Assembly: GCA_964017145.1 (NCBI GenBank)
Contig: OZ024849.1
Location: 124,001-188,000, forward strand
DNA: 64,000 nucleotides
DNA from: Agrocybe praecox
Taxonomy: Eukaryota > Basidiomycota > Agaricomycetes > Agaricales > Agrocybaceae
Reading direction: 5' to 3'
Shown here: positions 12,381-23,609 of the stretch, in pieces
How the letters are laid out: each line of letters opens with the position of its first letter
Numbering within the stretch: position 1 is the first letter of the stretch
The notes under the pieces: model-generated
What the model was told of the DNA's origin: nothing
The model's database searches: none
What the model saw: the letters and a program-made list of their open reading frames with translations, nothing else
Made by a program: the position numbers and the translations under genes

Positions 12381-12520
12381 CCACCGCTGGCAAGAATAGC
12401 AATTTCTCGTCCATATGGCCCTTGAGAAATACGTATCACACCTGTTTCGTGGAGAAATAGCCCTCGGCCTTACCATTTATAGGAACCCCGATAATGCGGG
12501 CATACCATATATAGCAAGCC
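12381..12520 (+). repeat. Dispersed repeat, copy 1
   Basis: Closely matches the reverse complement of 17405-17559. Shared segments include ACCGCTGGC, TTGAGAAATACGTATCA, TTTCGTGGAGAAATAGCC and CCATTTATAGGAACCCCG. Copy 2 has an 11-bp insertion relative to this one. The 198-nt ORF at 12415-12612 is the repeat translated and is not a gene. Confidence 0.7.
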
Positions 12521-13407
12521 CGATACCCATTTCGCGGAGAAATAGCCGTTGCAAATATAAAACATACAAGCCATACGCTTCGCTTCACTCCGGCATCAAG
12601 CGTAAAATGTAGGCGTCAAGAATTACCAAGATCAAAGTAAAGAGTAAGAGAAGACATCAAAAAAGCATGATAATATCAATAAAATTTGGTGCGGAAAAAA
12701 TGCGCCATCGCAAGGAGAAGATCAGTGGAAAGAACAATAAGATATACCAAAAGAAGCGCAAAAACATACGTGTACACACGAACTTGAGCGCTTGCTTAAT
12801 AGTATAGTAATCAAAGGCTATGGGACATCAAATATCTCTTCTCACCAGCGGTGCCGGATCCAGCGCTGGACAGTGCTTCCTACTCGGCATACGCGCGCGG
12901 TGTACTATTTTTAGAACTTAATGATATCCAGTTTACGCATCGCCCAAGTACGTTCCCAAGCACCGATGCCTAAGAAGCTACAATGCCCAATGCCCTAAGT
13001 TATAAGGAGATTGAGCCCGATGCTTGAGCCCGATCTTTAAATAGACACAGAGGACCTGCCAAGCCACTCCTCAGTACCTTAGTCGTAATATTTCATTTAT
13101 AGTTCTAAAAACGTCTTTGCATAAAATGTTACGGCGGTTTACCTTGTATTAAGTAGATTTTTGAAAGAAAGAGCACTGCATTCACTGACCTTCCAAATCA
13201 TTCCTTATTCTCCCTTTTACTAAGCGCGTGGAGTAAAAATACTGCATGTACCGTGACGCTCACTAATCAAAAAGTTTTTCGATAAACAGACGTAGCCGTA
13301 CCATACAACTCACCACGTAAAACATATATAGTACTCTGTTAATGTCATGGGTTCTGAGTAGTAACCATTTCAGAGAGAACTGGACTCCCGATACACGCTC
13401 TTCTCGT

Positions 13408-14139
13408 ATGTTCACAAACAATCCCTACGCTCAGGCAGGATGGCCCAATCCAGGAAATCCCCTTTCCATTGAGGCATCTTATGGCTCAACGTCTATTCTC
13501 TACCCCACATTAGGACCCATCCAAGACTTTCACCGTCAAAGACGACCGGTGTCAATCTTAACTTTCGACTTTGTTTTCCAAGAGGCGGAAATACTAAATA
13601 GCATTGTGTATGGGCCTCAAGGAGCTCAGTATATGAGCATCAAGACAGCATTTGGCATGACCACCATCCAAAGGGAATCAGGAGTATTCGCTACGATTGA
13701 TTGGAATAACGGTGGTTGTATAGAGGCCCGTGATTTTATTCCACGCATGTATGCAGCGCACTTCTTGAAGCTTTCTCCTGATTTAAGGTATGGGCTACCG
13801 TCGATATGACTTCATAGAGCTATAATGATGCTTATACAAACTCAGATATCGACTCCTTTCTATAAACGAAAAGAAATTCCTCTGGGAAGCCAAGGAAGAT
13901 GGTACCTATGTGGGTTCAAAATACGGCTATATAACTTTAACCTGGATTTTACCTATTAATTTACCCCGCAGCTATATCACACTGATACGTCAGTCCATCA
14001 TGAGGTAGCGCGGCTGCATATTCCTCCTGACTGCAGGAGAGCTATGCTTCAAATATCGATGGAAAATTTTGAGGATGGGCTCATTCAATGTGCCATTTTA
14101 TCCGCTGTGCTCTTATACAGTGGGATCAAATTTGATTGA
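13408..14139 (+). CDS. DUF6593 domain protein, copy 1
   Basis: Three exons (13408-13787, 13846-13909, 13972-14139) encode 203 residues. The product matches the minus-strand gene at 14794-15520 along its whole length. Both start MF-x-x-NPYAQAGW, then have V-S/L-TF-x-F, V-x-GP, TTI and LKL. Both end with a hydrophobic-rich helix before a terminal Asp. This is the layout of DUF6593, a basidiomycete family of about 200 residues with no known function. There is no signal peptide or membrane segment. An upstream in-frame ATG at 13342 would add 22 residues but lies only about 15 nt after a TATA-like site at 13324, and the paralogue starts at the position used here. The gene converges on its paralogue. 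Confidence 0.78.
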
Positions 14140-14793
14140 TTTTCGTTCGCCTTGCATACACTTCTTAATTAAGATTTGGTCAGAATTAAATTGACAAGGA
14201 TATATACTACACTCATTCGCGTATAATTATTAATGTGTTCTATTTTCTATCATAATCCATTTTTACTTACCTTGACTCGCCCACATCATCCTCCATCCGG
14301 TGGGTCTCTTCGACCGCCGTTTCCCAGTCCAACCGCCCAAAAATCGGCCGATTGAAGTAGAAGCTTAGGCTATTGGACCACAGCTTTTTTGTCACTCTGT
14401 ATAGATATAAATATGCGATAACTGAATTCCACACCCGGTACTACACCGGGATGGAACTGCAAGATGACCTCACCTCAGTCCGGAGACTTATTATTAGCTC
14501 CGAGTCTAATTATAGGTTACCGACCGTGCCAAAGGTTTAAGCACCGAGCAATTGCAAATTCCGATGCATCCGTGGGAGGTTTACAAAACATAGTAATAGG
14601 TGACATTGAAAGGAAATATTATAGCGCTACAGTGTCTAGTAGATACATGGAAGAATCGTACGTACAAATGTTTGTCCGACATGGCAGTGGTAATACAATG
14701 AGAAAGCAGAAAGTAACAGTCTACAAAATAAATATGACAGCGATGGTGAGATAAATAGTTTGACTAGATCTATGTGGAAGAGGAAAAGAAAAT
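14140..14793. other. Convergent spacer between the DUF6593 genes
   Basis: Holds both 3' ends. A 96-codon ORF at 14464-14754 has no support as a gene. Confidence 0.45.
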
Positions 14794-15520
14794 TCAATCG
14801 ATGTTTTTCTGACTGAGGAGAAGCAGAGCAGATATGATGCATGGCTCGAAAAGCCCTGCTTGGAACGATTCGCTGGTAATTTCCAGAATAATGTTGGGAC
14901 TGCTACTGGAAACACGGATTCGAGCGTAGTGTTCAGGGGGACTAGGTCCGTAGCTATATAGCTGCATCGCAATAGACAACATGTAAGTTCCTCACTCTGG
15001 TCTTGTTTAGATAAACGTTGACGTACATTGATTCCATCAGATCGCGGGATCCATGCGTACGCCCTCCCACCAATCATCATTGTTCTATATCTGAAGACAG
15101 CGGATCAGAATATTAACAGAATCTGTAAGCTGACTTCTTTTACGTTTTATCAGCGGCGAGCTTCAAAAAATCTCTGGTTCGTTGTAAAGGCAGAATTCCC
15201 GGTGCCTCCACAGTAGGGCTTTGCGACCAACCGATGAGCGCAAATGGTTTGCCGGGCTTTGAAATGGTGGTTATGTTCGAGTTGGTGCGCACTTCAAAGT
15301 ATTTAAGCTGCTTCGGGCCAATGACGACACAGTTATACATGTCTGGATTCATGGAAGTGAATTGGAAAGTCAGAACCGACGCTGGATTGCTTTGTGGTGA
15401 CGGGAGCATCCCGAATGTCGGAGGAAGCGATGAATTGGGTCTCCAAGGGCAATTGTTGATCGATTGAGAGTTCTGAGGGTTGAACCAGCCAGCTTGAGCG
15501 TATGGGTTGCTGCCAAACAT
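14794..15520 (-). CDS. DUF6593 domain protein, copy 2
   Basis: Three exons (15520-15144, 15090-15027, 14961-14794) encode 202 residues. Exon 2 (64 nt) and exon 3 (168 nt) have exactly the same lengths as in the copy at 13408-14139, and both introns are in the same phase. Motifs seen include NPYAQAGWFNP, VLTFQFTS, VVIGPKQLKYFEV, PFALIGW, YRTMMIGGRAYAWIP and ILEITSESFQAGLFE. The domain occupies most of the chain, and the N-terminal 40 residues are Asn/Pro/Ser-rich. Function is unknown for the family. A TATAAAG lies about 90 nt upstream of the ATG. The two genes face each other with about 650 nt between stop codons. Confidence 0.8.
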
Positions 15521-15608
15521 TCTTGGAATGTAGAGTAAAGTGCTGAAGAGAGCTGATGTGATGGAAGGTGAACTGTTGGATAATTTTTAACGAGCTCATC
15601 ACAACGGC

Positions 15609-15615
15609 CTTTATA
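15609..15615 (-). promoter_or_regulatory. TATA box of DUF6593 copy 2
   Basis: TATAAAG on the minus strand, about 90 nt before the ATG at 15520. Confidence 0.5.
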
Positions 15616-17911
15616 CTATGCGCCTATCTACTAAGCGTAAGTATGGATATTCTGAGCTCGACCCGCATTTGCGTTGTATTAACACGATTCGGAGGGTCCT
15701 CTGAGCGGAAAATAATTACTGAAACGTCCTTTTCCTTCTAGAAAGTCACCCACAAGCTGGAAGTCAGGCGGTCTGGCACTAGCGCCCTTGTTCTAAGAGG
15801 AGGTTTTGATTACACAACTTCCTATTCTGGGAAATGCCCTTTCCGGCTCGTCGAACATGACGAACTAACTGAGCTCAACACTCGGTACACCCAAGGGTTT
15901 CCCTCAGCTGTCTCAGCTTCCGATAGGATTTCTTCTGACTTTCAAATATTTATTCTAACGGAAAATTGCATCACGGGACAATTTCTTCTATTTCGGTATC
16001 ACAGACGACTCGTAGTGTTCGCAGCACTTGTACATGATTTCGTGGTTCAAACGGGGATTTCGAGGGGGTTTCCACTTGGCCACGTGAACCACGTGGCAAC
16101 TCCGCGATGGTGGCAATGTCGGTTACTGTGTGGGGATCTGGCCGAAACACGTATTATTTGCCTGAGCTGTTTCATAAGCGTCCCAGTATACTTCATCCCT
16201 ACTGTGTACATATCTTTCAGAAAATGTAAGATTAGAGCTTGGGCAACTAACTCTCGATGATCGAAGCCATGACATTGAAACTTAATTGGTCCCGAGCTAC
16301 CCAATGAATCTCGTCTTTCAAGTCGCATTTCGCATATTTCTGAAAAGCGCCCATGAATGGAGCTTCGGTGATACCCAGTAGAGTCAGCGGATCCACATTC
16401 TCCATTCCAGGATCGGCGTCTCACCGGATGGCAAATTAATAAGACGGAAAAATCGCTTAAGGTTTCCCGGTTCCACTCGCGTCAAATGTAACTGAGTGTT
16501 GTTCCGTTAATGTTAACTCATCCGAGAAACCTATCTCAAGTCTACAGAAATCTTTCATAAAAGAAAAAAGTTCAGAGTTTGAGTACCGAGTAGGGACATC
16601 ATATCATGAACTGTCAATCATACATATCTAGATTACGATTACGAAACTCCTCGAATCTAATAATAGCCCTGCACAAGCGCGTACCGTCGTGTGCTCATAT
16701 TCAGAGTAGCGCCCATTGTAACAACGTCGATAACCTTCTTCCGGTAATCCCTCAGCCGTCGTAGGCATCGAATCAGGGGAAAGATGACGCATCTTGGACT
16801 GGACAGAAACCAATAAGCTCCCAGGCTATGAGCTCATACCAGGACCTCGACATGGTATTTTGGGAACAAAGCCGTTGCACGAAACATAAGCGCTTTAACA
16901 TTACGCCGACGCTCCAGCTTAATCAACTTAAAGATAGTGGACATTACTCTCCAACGTAGAGGAATTATACGGTTTCATACTTCCCTGATTCATGGTTTGC
17001 GGAAGTGCGCTGTACGCGTGTGATTATTGAAGATGTTTGTGAAATAAAGCACGCCGTTGACCCGCTGAAAACATTAAATAAATAGCTGGAGAGAATCAGT
17101 TAATAAATCCGTCAATATTCTAGAATATCAATGAATTGGATTGCCATGCTGGCTTCCGTAGAACCGGTTAAACCTACCCCGGAGAGCCTCAATATCTCAG
17201 CCTTATGACTATCAGGAACCTCGGAACTCTCTAAATCTTCTACATAATTCCATAGATAGCATAGATAATGGACAATATACGGGAAAATCATTGCATAGAG
17301 TTCACGTGCTTAATGATCGTTTGACACCATATATCATGCATTAAGTTTCATGAAGTATCGAGGCTGCCGACTATTACCGCTGCCGAGAAGAGGTATTTGT
17401 TGTCCAAATAACCTATATAATATGGGCATGCCCACGTTTTCGGGGTTCCTATAAATGGCAAGGCCGAAGGCTATTTCTCCACGAAACAGGTATTCAAAAT
17501 ATGATACGTATTTCTCAAGCACTATACGGACGAGAAATAACTATTCTCGCCAGCGGTGATGTCACGATTTTAGACATACATATTCTATGGACGCTTTCGA
17601 AAATCCAGCGGAACCTTTCTCTCATTTCGCCGTTTATTGCTTTCCTTTGAAATAGCATGATTCTCCGTCCAGGGTACCTGTTGACGTGTGAATCTCACAG
17701 AAATAACATCTCAGGCGTCTAATACGTGGAAGAAGTCGAGAAACGATCGTTTCGGCTGCAGATGATCGGTAGGCAAGATATTTTACTTGGACACAATGAT
17801 AGCCAGAACTCAATCCTACTTGCAAACATTTTCGAAATCTGCAATATGGGTTTATTTTTAGTAATAGAACCATGGCCGTCCTTAAATACATGATCGTATA
17901 AGATCTATAAA
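15616..17911. other. Gene-poor region with dispersed repeat copy 2
   Basis: Short ORFs at 16015-16424 and 16628-16813 have no family features. The only recognisable element is the repeat at 17405-17559. Confidence 0.45.
17405..17559 (-). repeat. Dispersed repeat, copy 2 (inverted relative to copy 1)
   Basis: The reverse complement of this segment matches 12381-12520, apart from an extra 11-bp block (about 17500). The pair is inverted, about 5 kb apart, and brackets the two DUF6593 genes. I see no coding capacity or clear terminal repeats, so it may be a solo LTR or MITE fragment. Confidence 0.65.
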
Positions 17912-18211
17912 TCATACGAGTCCATCCGCATCCGGGTTGTAATACGAGCCATCTTGCTGATACACTCCCGCTTCGTCGCTCTGCGGTCTTTGGGGCATCG
18001 TCGAAATTATTCCTTTGATGGAGTCGATACTCTCGCAGAGCTTGCTTTCCTCACTACTGCTACGCTGATGAGCATGAGCGACGTCGATACGCGCCCGCCT
18101 TGAGTCAATCCGAGACACGTTTTCTTCTGTCAAATACGTAACGAGGTTTCCTCCGTGCATTTCAAGGAAGGTTCCTGGAAGCGAACGTTCGTCGATGACA
18201 TGCCCGTAACG
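17912..18211 (-). other. Open frame continuing past the DUF6535 stop codon
   Basis: After the TAG at 18214-18212 the same reading frame stays open for 99 more codons to a TGA at 17914-17912. The translated stretch begins RYGHVIDERSLPGTFLEM and ends DGSYYNPDADGLV, with a charged, protein-like composition. I find no intron that removes the TAG and keeps frame. It may be the true C-terminus of the gene, cut by a nonsense mutation, or an exon of a splice form I cannot resolve. Confidence 0.4.
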
Positions 18212-20441
18212 CTAACAAAAGTCTGAAATGTTGATATGTGCCTGATATTGCGGCAATATTGATGACTGTAGTTCGCCTAGAAGTGAGAACAAATTCAGCA
18301 AGCGAGGGGAGCGAGTTTCATAGCTAGGAGGATGTAGAGGACGCTCCTGCCACGCCCTCTTAAGATAGATGCTGGAACAACAGAAAAGGAAGTCAGAGAC
18401 TCCACTGCGTTTAGCCTTCACTAAATAGGAGTCTTCATTGAGCGTTCGTTTCAAAAGATCGAGTGTGGACACTAGTAAAGATAGACTAGAGTCAGAATCA
18501 TTGTTTCGCTCCGCAGTTTTCTCGACAGTCCTCCAAGTAAGGAACGCAGCAAGTGACATGAAATCGTTCAGGTCAGAGTGAGTGTGGAACGTCTCCGAAA
18601 TCATAGTTGGGTCTTTCAATCTGATTACTGTCTGGATGAATGAATCAAATATTAAGAAAAATTGTTCATAGAAAACTGCAAGTATGATACGCCATCAGCG
18701 TGAGTTTTGATAGTAAAAAAGGGACGAGCATACCATCTTGGGTGGGCGGATCATCAACGAGGGAGTCCATGTTGATAGTATACCAATGGAAAAAGCCTGT
18801 GGGTCCTTGAGAGGCGCGCTGCGACAAAAGATGAGGTTGGTGCGCTAAGAGGTTTCCTAGGATTCGAGTGTGTAATTCAAGCATGTGCTTGCCCAGTGTG
18901 TGCCTCGGATTAATAGCTTTATAGAATATACCCGGAAGACGAAGGAATAAGACGGAATGGATGTCATGTAGGAGATCGAAAGAGGGATCAACCACAATCG
19001 ATGCCATATTCGCTATCGGGGAATTCCACGTTGGAACAAGGTCCCGATAGCAAGCCTGAAGGTGATTATTTGGATAATCACCTTCCTCGTGTGCGGTAAT
19101 AGACAAATCTTGAAAGCAGTGGTAAGCTGCAAAGATGACCTGCTCGTAGTGTTCGTTTCCATGTACGGCTGTCGCAAGAGCGCGTACTGAGTCGTAAATG
19201 GGACCCACAGGTAAACTTTGCTTTTTTCGTTCCCCGTCAATGCGTGGGCGAGTGATGTCGAAGTGTTCATTCCGCAAAATTAGCCAGGTTCGATCAAAGT
19301 CTATCCAGTGAGGACTCGCCCAAAAAAGATATGCACGATGGGAGAATAGTCGATATCTCCATGTTTCCGTTGTGTCGAGGCCGATGCCTCCGAGTAATTG
19401 TGGAAAGCGGACAGTGAAAACATAGACAAACCAAACGATTAGTTCATGCGTTGGGTTGAAAATACGACTAGATAAAGTAATGAGAGATTTGAAGGCCAAT
19501 GACTGGGGCGATTTGTACGGACATGGACTAGGAACCGCGCTACCTGATACCGGCTGCCGAATGGAAACAAAAAAACATTGCAAGGCTGGTAAAACCGTCG
19601 TAAGTAGTAGAAAGATGAGGGTTGCTCCAACCACAACAGCCACAGGAGTCGCCACTGAGGGTGCGATACTGAACAAAAAATCGATGATGCCAGCAAAGAA
19701 AAGGATGAGAGCCGCTTGAAGTAGCAAAGGAAGGGCCGCGAAAACTTCTGGGACGTGCCACTTTCTGAGGGCCTCGGAACGCATATGATATATCCCGACA
19801 GCAACCTTGGGGGATAAGGCATCATTGTAATGTTGATGTTCTCGTAACCACTGTAAGGACACGATTCCTATGAGGACGGTGGTCAAACTGAGTACGAGGC
19901 TCAGAAACCAGAATGTGTTAACTCTGAGATTGCCACTCGTTACAGGGACCATTGTTGGCAAAGCTCTTGTAAAGGCATCTTCGTCGGTGACATTCCTTGC
20001 TCCATCCAGCGACAACGCTATGCGAGCGAGCAGGACGACGGACAAGTCACTGGAATCGGGGCTAAGTGTTTGATAAGACTGGACAACGAAAGACGTGACA
20101 ACCGCAGAGAAAAGACCTGCCTAAAAATATGTAAAGTATTTTAAAATTGGGTGAGGTATATTTTTTGCTGTTTGACTGGTGCCTACTCACAAAAATCAAC
20201 AAATTTTGAACCTCATCCTTCCAAGCGTCACATTGTGCTCTGTCTTTCTTCAAAAGTGCGTCGAGGACGACCTCCCATGAGTCTCCGCCAGGTCTCGGAA
20301 TAGGGTACTCGTACGTATCACCACAGTTCCACATCTGCAAATTTATTTAACGCTCGTGTTGTCTGAACCGTTTCAAGTTTCAACTAACCTACTTACGTTC
20401 TGTCCGGGTTTGAGTCGCTCTTCTTCCCTGGGGTCAAGCAT
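18212..20441 (-). CDS. DUF6535 multi-pass membrane protein
   Basis: Four exons (20441-20397, 20334-20191, 20120-18734, 18675-18212) encode 679 residues. The N-terminal part is the basidiomycete DUF6535 domain. It starts with a charged pre-helix region (DRAQCDAWKDEV), then a first membrane segment LLIFAGLFSAVVTSFVV (about 60-76). Three further membrane segments lie at about 130-156 (VNTFWFLSLVLSL), 190-213 and 218-242. The rest is soluble, helical and Leu-rich with no motif I can name. The family is common and expanded in Agaricomycetes and its function is unknown. The start is the first ATG of a short leader exon; the second exon also begins with ATG, so translation from 20334 is possible. 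The reading frame continues for 99 codons after the stop. Confidence 0.75.
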
Positions 20442-20895
20442 GATGTGGGGACCGTCTCCTGTGTCAAACACAGAGAGAGAGTAAAGGAAAAGGACAAGAC
20501 TTCTATGGTGTCGGAAAATACATTGGCAATTTGGCAGCTCCCTATGATTTGTATCAATCCGTCCAATCTATTTGACTAGATAAAAGTGGCACCCTTTACC
20601 ATGCCAACAGGTTCCCTCTCATTTTTGATCATCATCAAGGACATGTTGTGGTTAACGATTATGGCGAGGTATAACATGGCTGGAGGTCAGAGAAGGTGAT
20701 GCTGATCTCAAAGAAATCTGTCGCATCCGTGCTATAGTCAATCCTAAGTCAGTCCGGACTCCACCTATACGGCTCTGCAAGCATTTCCACGCTTCTTTGA
20801 CAGGGAAGTCACGTCAGGAATTTACAACGGCATGTCACGGCATGTCAACATGTCAAACACTGGCCATGGTTCAATTAATTAATTAAGTAATCATC
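20442..20895. other. Spacer upstream of the DUF6535 gene
   Basis: Contains the likely minus-strand promoter and the 5' flank of the tRNA. A TTAATTAATTAA palindrome sits at about 20874-20885, just before the tRNA. Confidence 0.45.
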
Positions 20896-20975
20896 TCGGG
20901 TATGGTGTAACGGCTAACATTGCCGCCTCTCATTGAGTGTTCGCGGCAGCTCGGGGTTCGATTCCCCGTACCCGA
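20896..20975 (+). tRNA. tRNA-Glu (CTC), with a 9-nt intron
   Basis: A full cloverleaf can be drawn. The acceptor stem is TCGGGTA / TACCCGA. The anticodon stem is GCCGC / GCGGC, the T-stem is CGGGG / CCCCG and the T-loop is TTCGATT. The anticodon CTC is at 20929-20931. Nine extra bases (20933-20941) follow position 37, the standard place for a nuclear tRNA intron; removing them gives a 71-nt tRNA matching the intronless tRNA-Glu at 32443. A TTTTT terminator follows at about 20980. Confidence 0.9.
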
Positions 20976-21152
20976 ATAACTTTTTCACTTAATTAAAGAA
21001 TATGGGTAAACAGTGTTTTTGGATTGATTTGCTACGGATAGTTCGTACACCAAGTGTCTCGAGAGTGTAAGAAAGGGTAACTAAAATGAACACTATTGTC
21101 CAGACTCCAACTTGATTTCAACCTAGAGGTTCCTTTTCTTAAATAAATAAAA

Positions 21153-23548
21153 TCATAGAGGGTGAGCAAGCGTTAGGTTATTCAAGAAAGCCATTTGCGG
21201 TCCTCTAAACGTATCCATGGTAATGGTTGTAGGAACAAATCCATCCAAGAAGGTCAGCATTTGAGGAGATTGTGGAGTGTATTGTGGCCAAAGGACATTT
21301 CCGAATCCATTGGGATTCAAAGTCGCGACAAATCGTACGAGGTAGTTCGTCAGTTCTTCCCCTCCGTAGACATTGAGCAAGTCTGTAACGTGGAACTATG
21401 AAAAGAAGAAATAGTTTGTTAGTTATAATGTAAATATACACGCGGATGAGTTGAAATATTACCGCTCCCAGAGTTGGAAGAGTTTTGAATCGTTTGCTTA
21501 CTGGAAAACCCAAGCAGTCAGTTTTTTTCGATACTTGCGGTATTAAAATAAAACATAACTCACGGAAGGAGAATGTCGTCTGTTTTCCAGACCTATTCTG
21601 AAGCAAAAATCGGCGAGGGGCCTGGAATACCAAATCGCCTTGTAAGGACGCCAGCCGCTTATACTGAGGAGTAAGTGCGTCGGTTACACCAGTGTCATAT
21701 GGAGAACCTTGCGTTAGATCGGAAGGATAAAGAGTAGCAAGCTGGTTTATCTCATCATCCGTCACTCCAACACCTCGCAATAGCGTATTCTGAACATAAT
21801 CCTTGAACTGCGCCTCGGTGCTAAAAAAAAGGTCAAGTTATATTTAAAGGTTTGAACTGGTATCACGTACGTTATATTCAAAGTTGAGAAAGAGAACAAG
21901 GTGCCTTCATCATCGCAATCACCTAGACATTTCCATTAACAACCTCGACCGACGAATGTAGAGTTTCATTCACCTGAAATGATTGGGACGTTAGAGATAA
22001 TTCCCTGTTGCACAAGCTTTTGGGGGTGGTCCGTCAAGAAAACACCATCTGTCCTTGGGGGCCAAGCGAGGTTCAAAGACTGACCACGACCAAAAGTGAT
22101 TAAAAAAAACTTTTCACAAAGACGACCAACCGCAGCTCACCTGAAAGTCGAAAACTCCGGGAGACGCATCAATAGCCGCTCTGAGAACGGCAAAGGGTAG
22201 TCCACGAAGACATTGGAGAGTGTCCGATGATCCAGCGCACCCGGTCTCTTGAACGATAGTGTCGTATAATGCTTGCCCTTCGGTAATATCACCGTAAGGG
22301 GGCGGAGATCCTGATTGCATGACCGCCGCCCGGAATAAACCCTCGTTATTTCCCCCATTGGCTACGAGATGGAGTGACACGGACTGAGAGCCAGCGGACT
22401 CTCCCCATCTAAGTTGAGGTGAACGCTAGTCGGAATTTTTTATTCAAAAGGTGCTTACATGGTAACTTTCGTAGGATCGCCACCAAATGCAGATATATAT
22501 TTCTGAACCCACCTCATTGCCTGACGCTCTGGATCGCCAAAATCAGCGACCAGACGACTTCTAGTATAGTGAAACAACGGACTCACGATCTTGCAGACCC
22601 ACGTTCCCTACACCTGCTGCCTTGACTTCTTTGCTGGCTAAGAATCCAAAACCAGTTAATCTAAGAAGTTCGTCATGGATTTCGATTAGCCTTCTACGCC
22701 GGCGGTAGGAACCAAACGTGGCTGTTAACAACACTTTACCTGTAATTGAAACTAGCGTATATGACTGGCATTCCCAGGAGAATGGATCGATCCACGATGA
22801 CATTGCCATCGTACCTAGCAGATGAGGCTATTCGTCATAGCCAAAAATTGCCCTTGAAGAGATAAAATTCTTACAATGGAAATGATGCAGTTCCTCTTTC
22901 AAAGCCTCCTGCTCAATATAGATTAAAACTCCCTAAAGGTGCGGATATTTAGAGGTATCGCACCCCCATAAATCCACTAGAATAAGTAGAGTGTTCGATG
23001 AGTATCAATTGTTAAACTTGGGCCAGCAAACTCACTATCACTACAGGCAACTTTGATTTGGGTGTCGCAGTCGATGGTGTGATGACGTTGATCGTTAAAC
23101 CTGAGGGGAAGCCGATCAGTTGATGTTAAGGTATTCTTCCGCAAGCCGCTCATACAATCCTCGGAGTCTGGAAAGATAGCATCAATGCCCAGGTTGGTAA
23201 TCATGTCGATGGTCTCAGCTGCCAAACCGGGAGGAAGTGGTAGCCCCGTGTTTTGTTGCGGGCATGCTGGACCAAATGCCGTGGCCAAATGAGTTCCATT
23301 GAATGGTAGGTTTGGTTGAGGCAGTCTCAATCTCAGATCCCCCACTCTGGAGAAAAATATTAGCGCCTTGGTTGTGCTTTTGATCAGAAGGAATACACAT
23401 ACGGAGGCTGGGCATATGGTATGCCAAAAAACTGGGACGTCGTACCCGAAGAGATTCCGGTGAATGTTCCAGCGTCCAGCTTTACGCTGGGTGCAGCTAT
23501 AGCACATGTAAAGACTAGAAACGCCACTGATGCCTTCTTGCAGTGCAT
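21153..23548 (-). CDS. Secreted type-B carboxylesterase / lipase
   Basis: About fourteen exons on the minus strand encode a complete carboxylesterase of the cholinesterase-like alpha/beta-hydrolase family. The protein opens with a signal peptide (KKASVAFLVFTCAIA), then FGIPYAQPPVGDLRL, the SEDCLTINV block, VWIYGGGFERG (oxyanion hole), WGESAGSQS with the nucleophile Ser, DCDDEGTLF with the acidic residue, and GAFHVTDLL with the catalytic His. The full triad is present and every junction keeps frame. The enzyme should hydrolyse carboxylic esters outside the cell; the substrate cannot be read from sequence. The start is the ATG before the signal peptide. A TATATAA lies about 55 nt upstream. The introns are typical, with donors GTATG/GTGAG/GTAAG. 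Confidence 0.9.
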
Positions 23549-23602
23549 CTCACTAATAAAAAGGAAAGATGGTTAGGAAGCTAGGTCATAGGGGTTTTTT
23601 CG

Positions 23603-23609
23603 TTATATA
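23603..23609 (-). promoter_or_regulatory. TATA box of the carboxylesterase gene
   Basis: TATATAA on the minus strand, 55 nt before the ATG at 23548. Confidence 0.55.

Larger units (their letters stand above)
9981..13341. other. Gene-poor repeat-bearing region
   Basis: No supported gene. The longest ORFs (near 10452-10855 minus) are translations of the GCA-rich minisatellite. The region also holds one copy of a dispersed repeat (12381-12520). It is otherwise AT-rich and unremarkable. Confidence 0.5.

Noticed and set aside
12415..12612. 65-codon ORF similar to a 62-codon ORF at 17334-17522
   Set aside because: The similarity is at DNA level across a dispersed repeat, with an 11-bp insertion that changes the frame, so it is not a gene family.
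17334..17600. Solo LTR beginning TGTCACGA near 17560
   Set aside because: No matching LTR end or target duplication could be found by eye, so it is listed only as a dispersed repeat.
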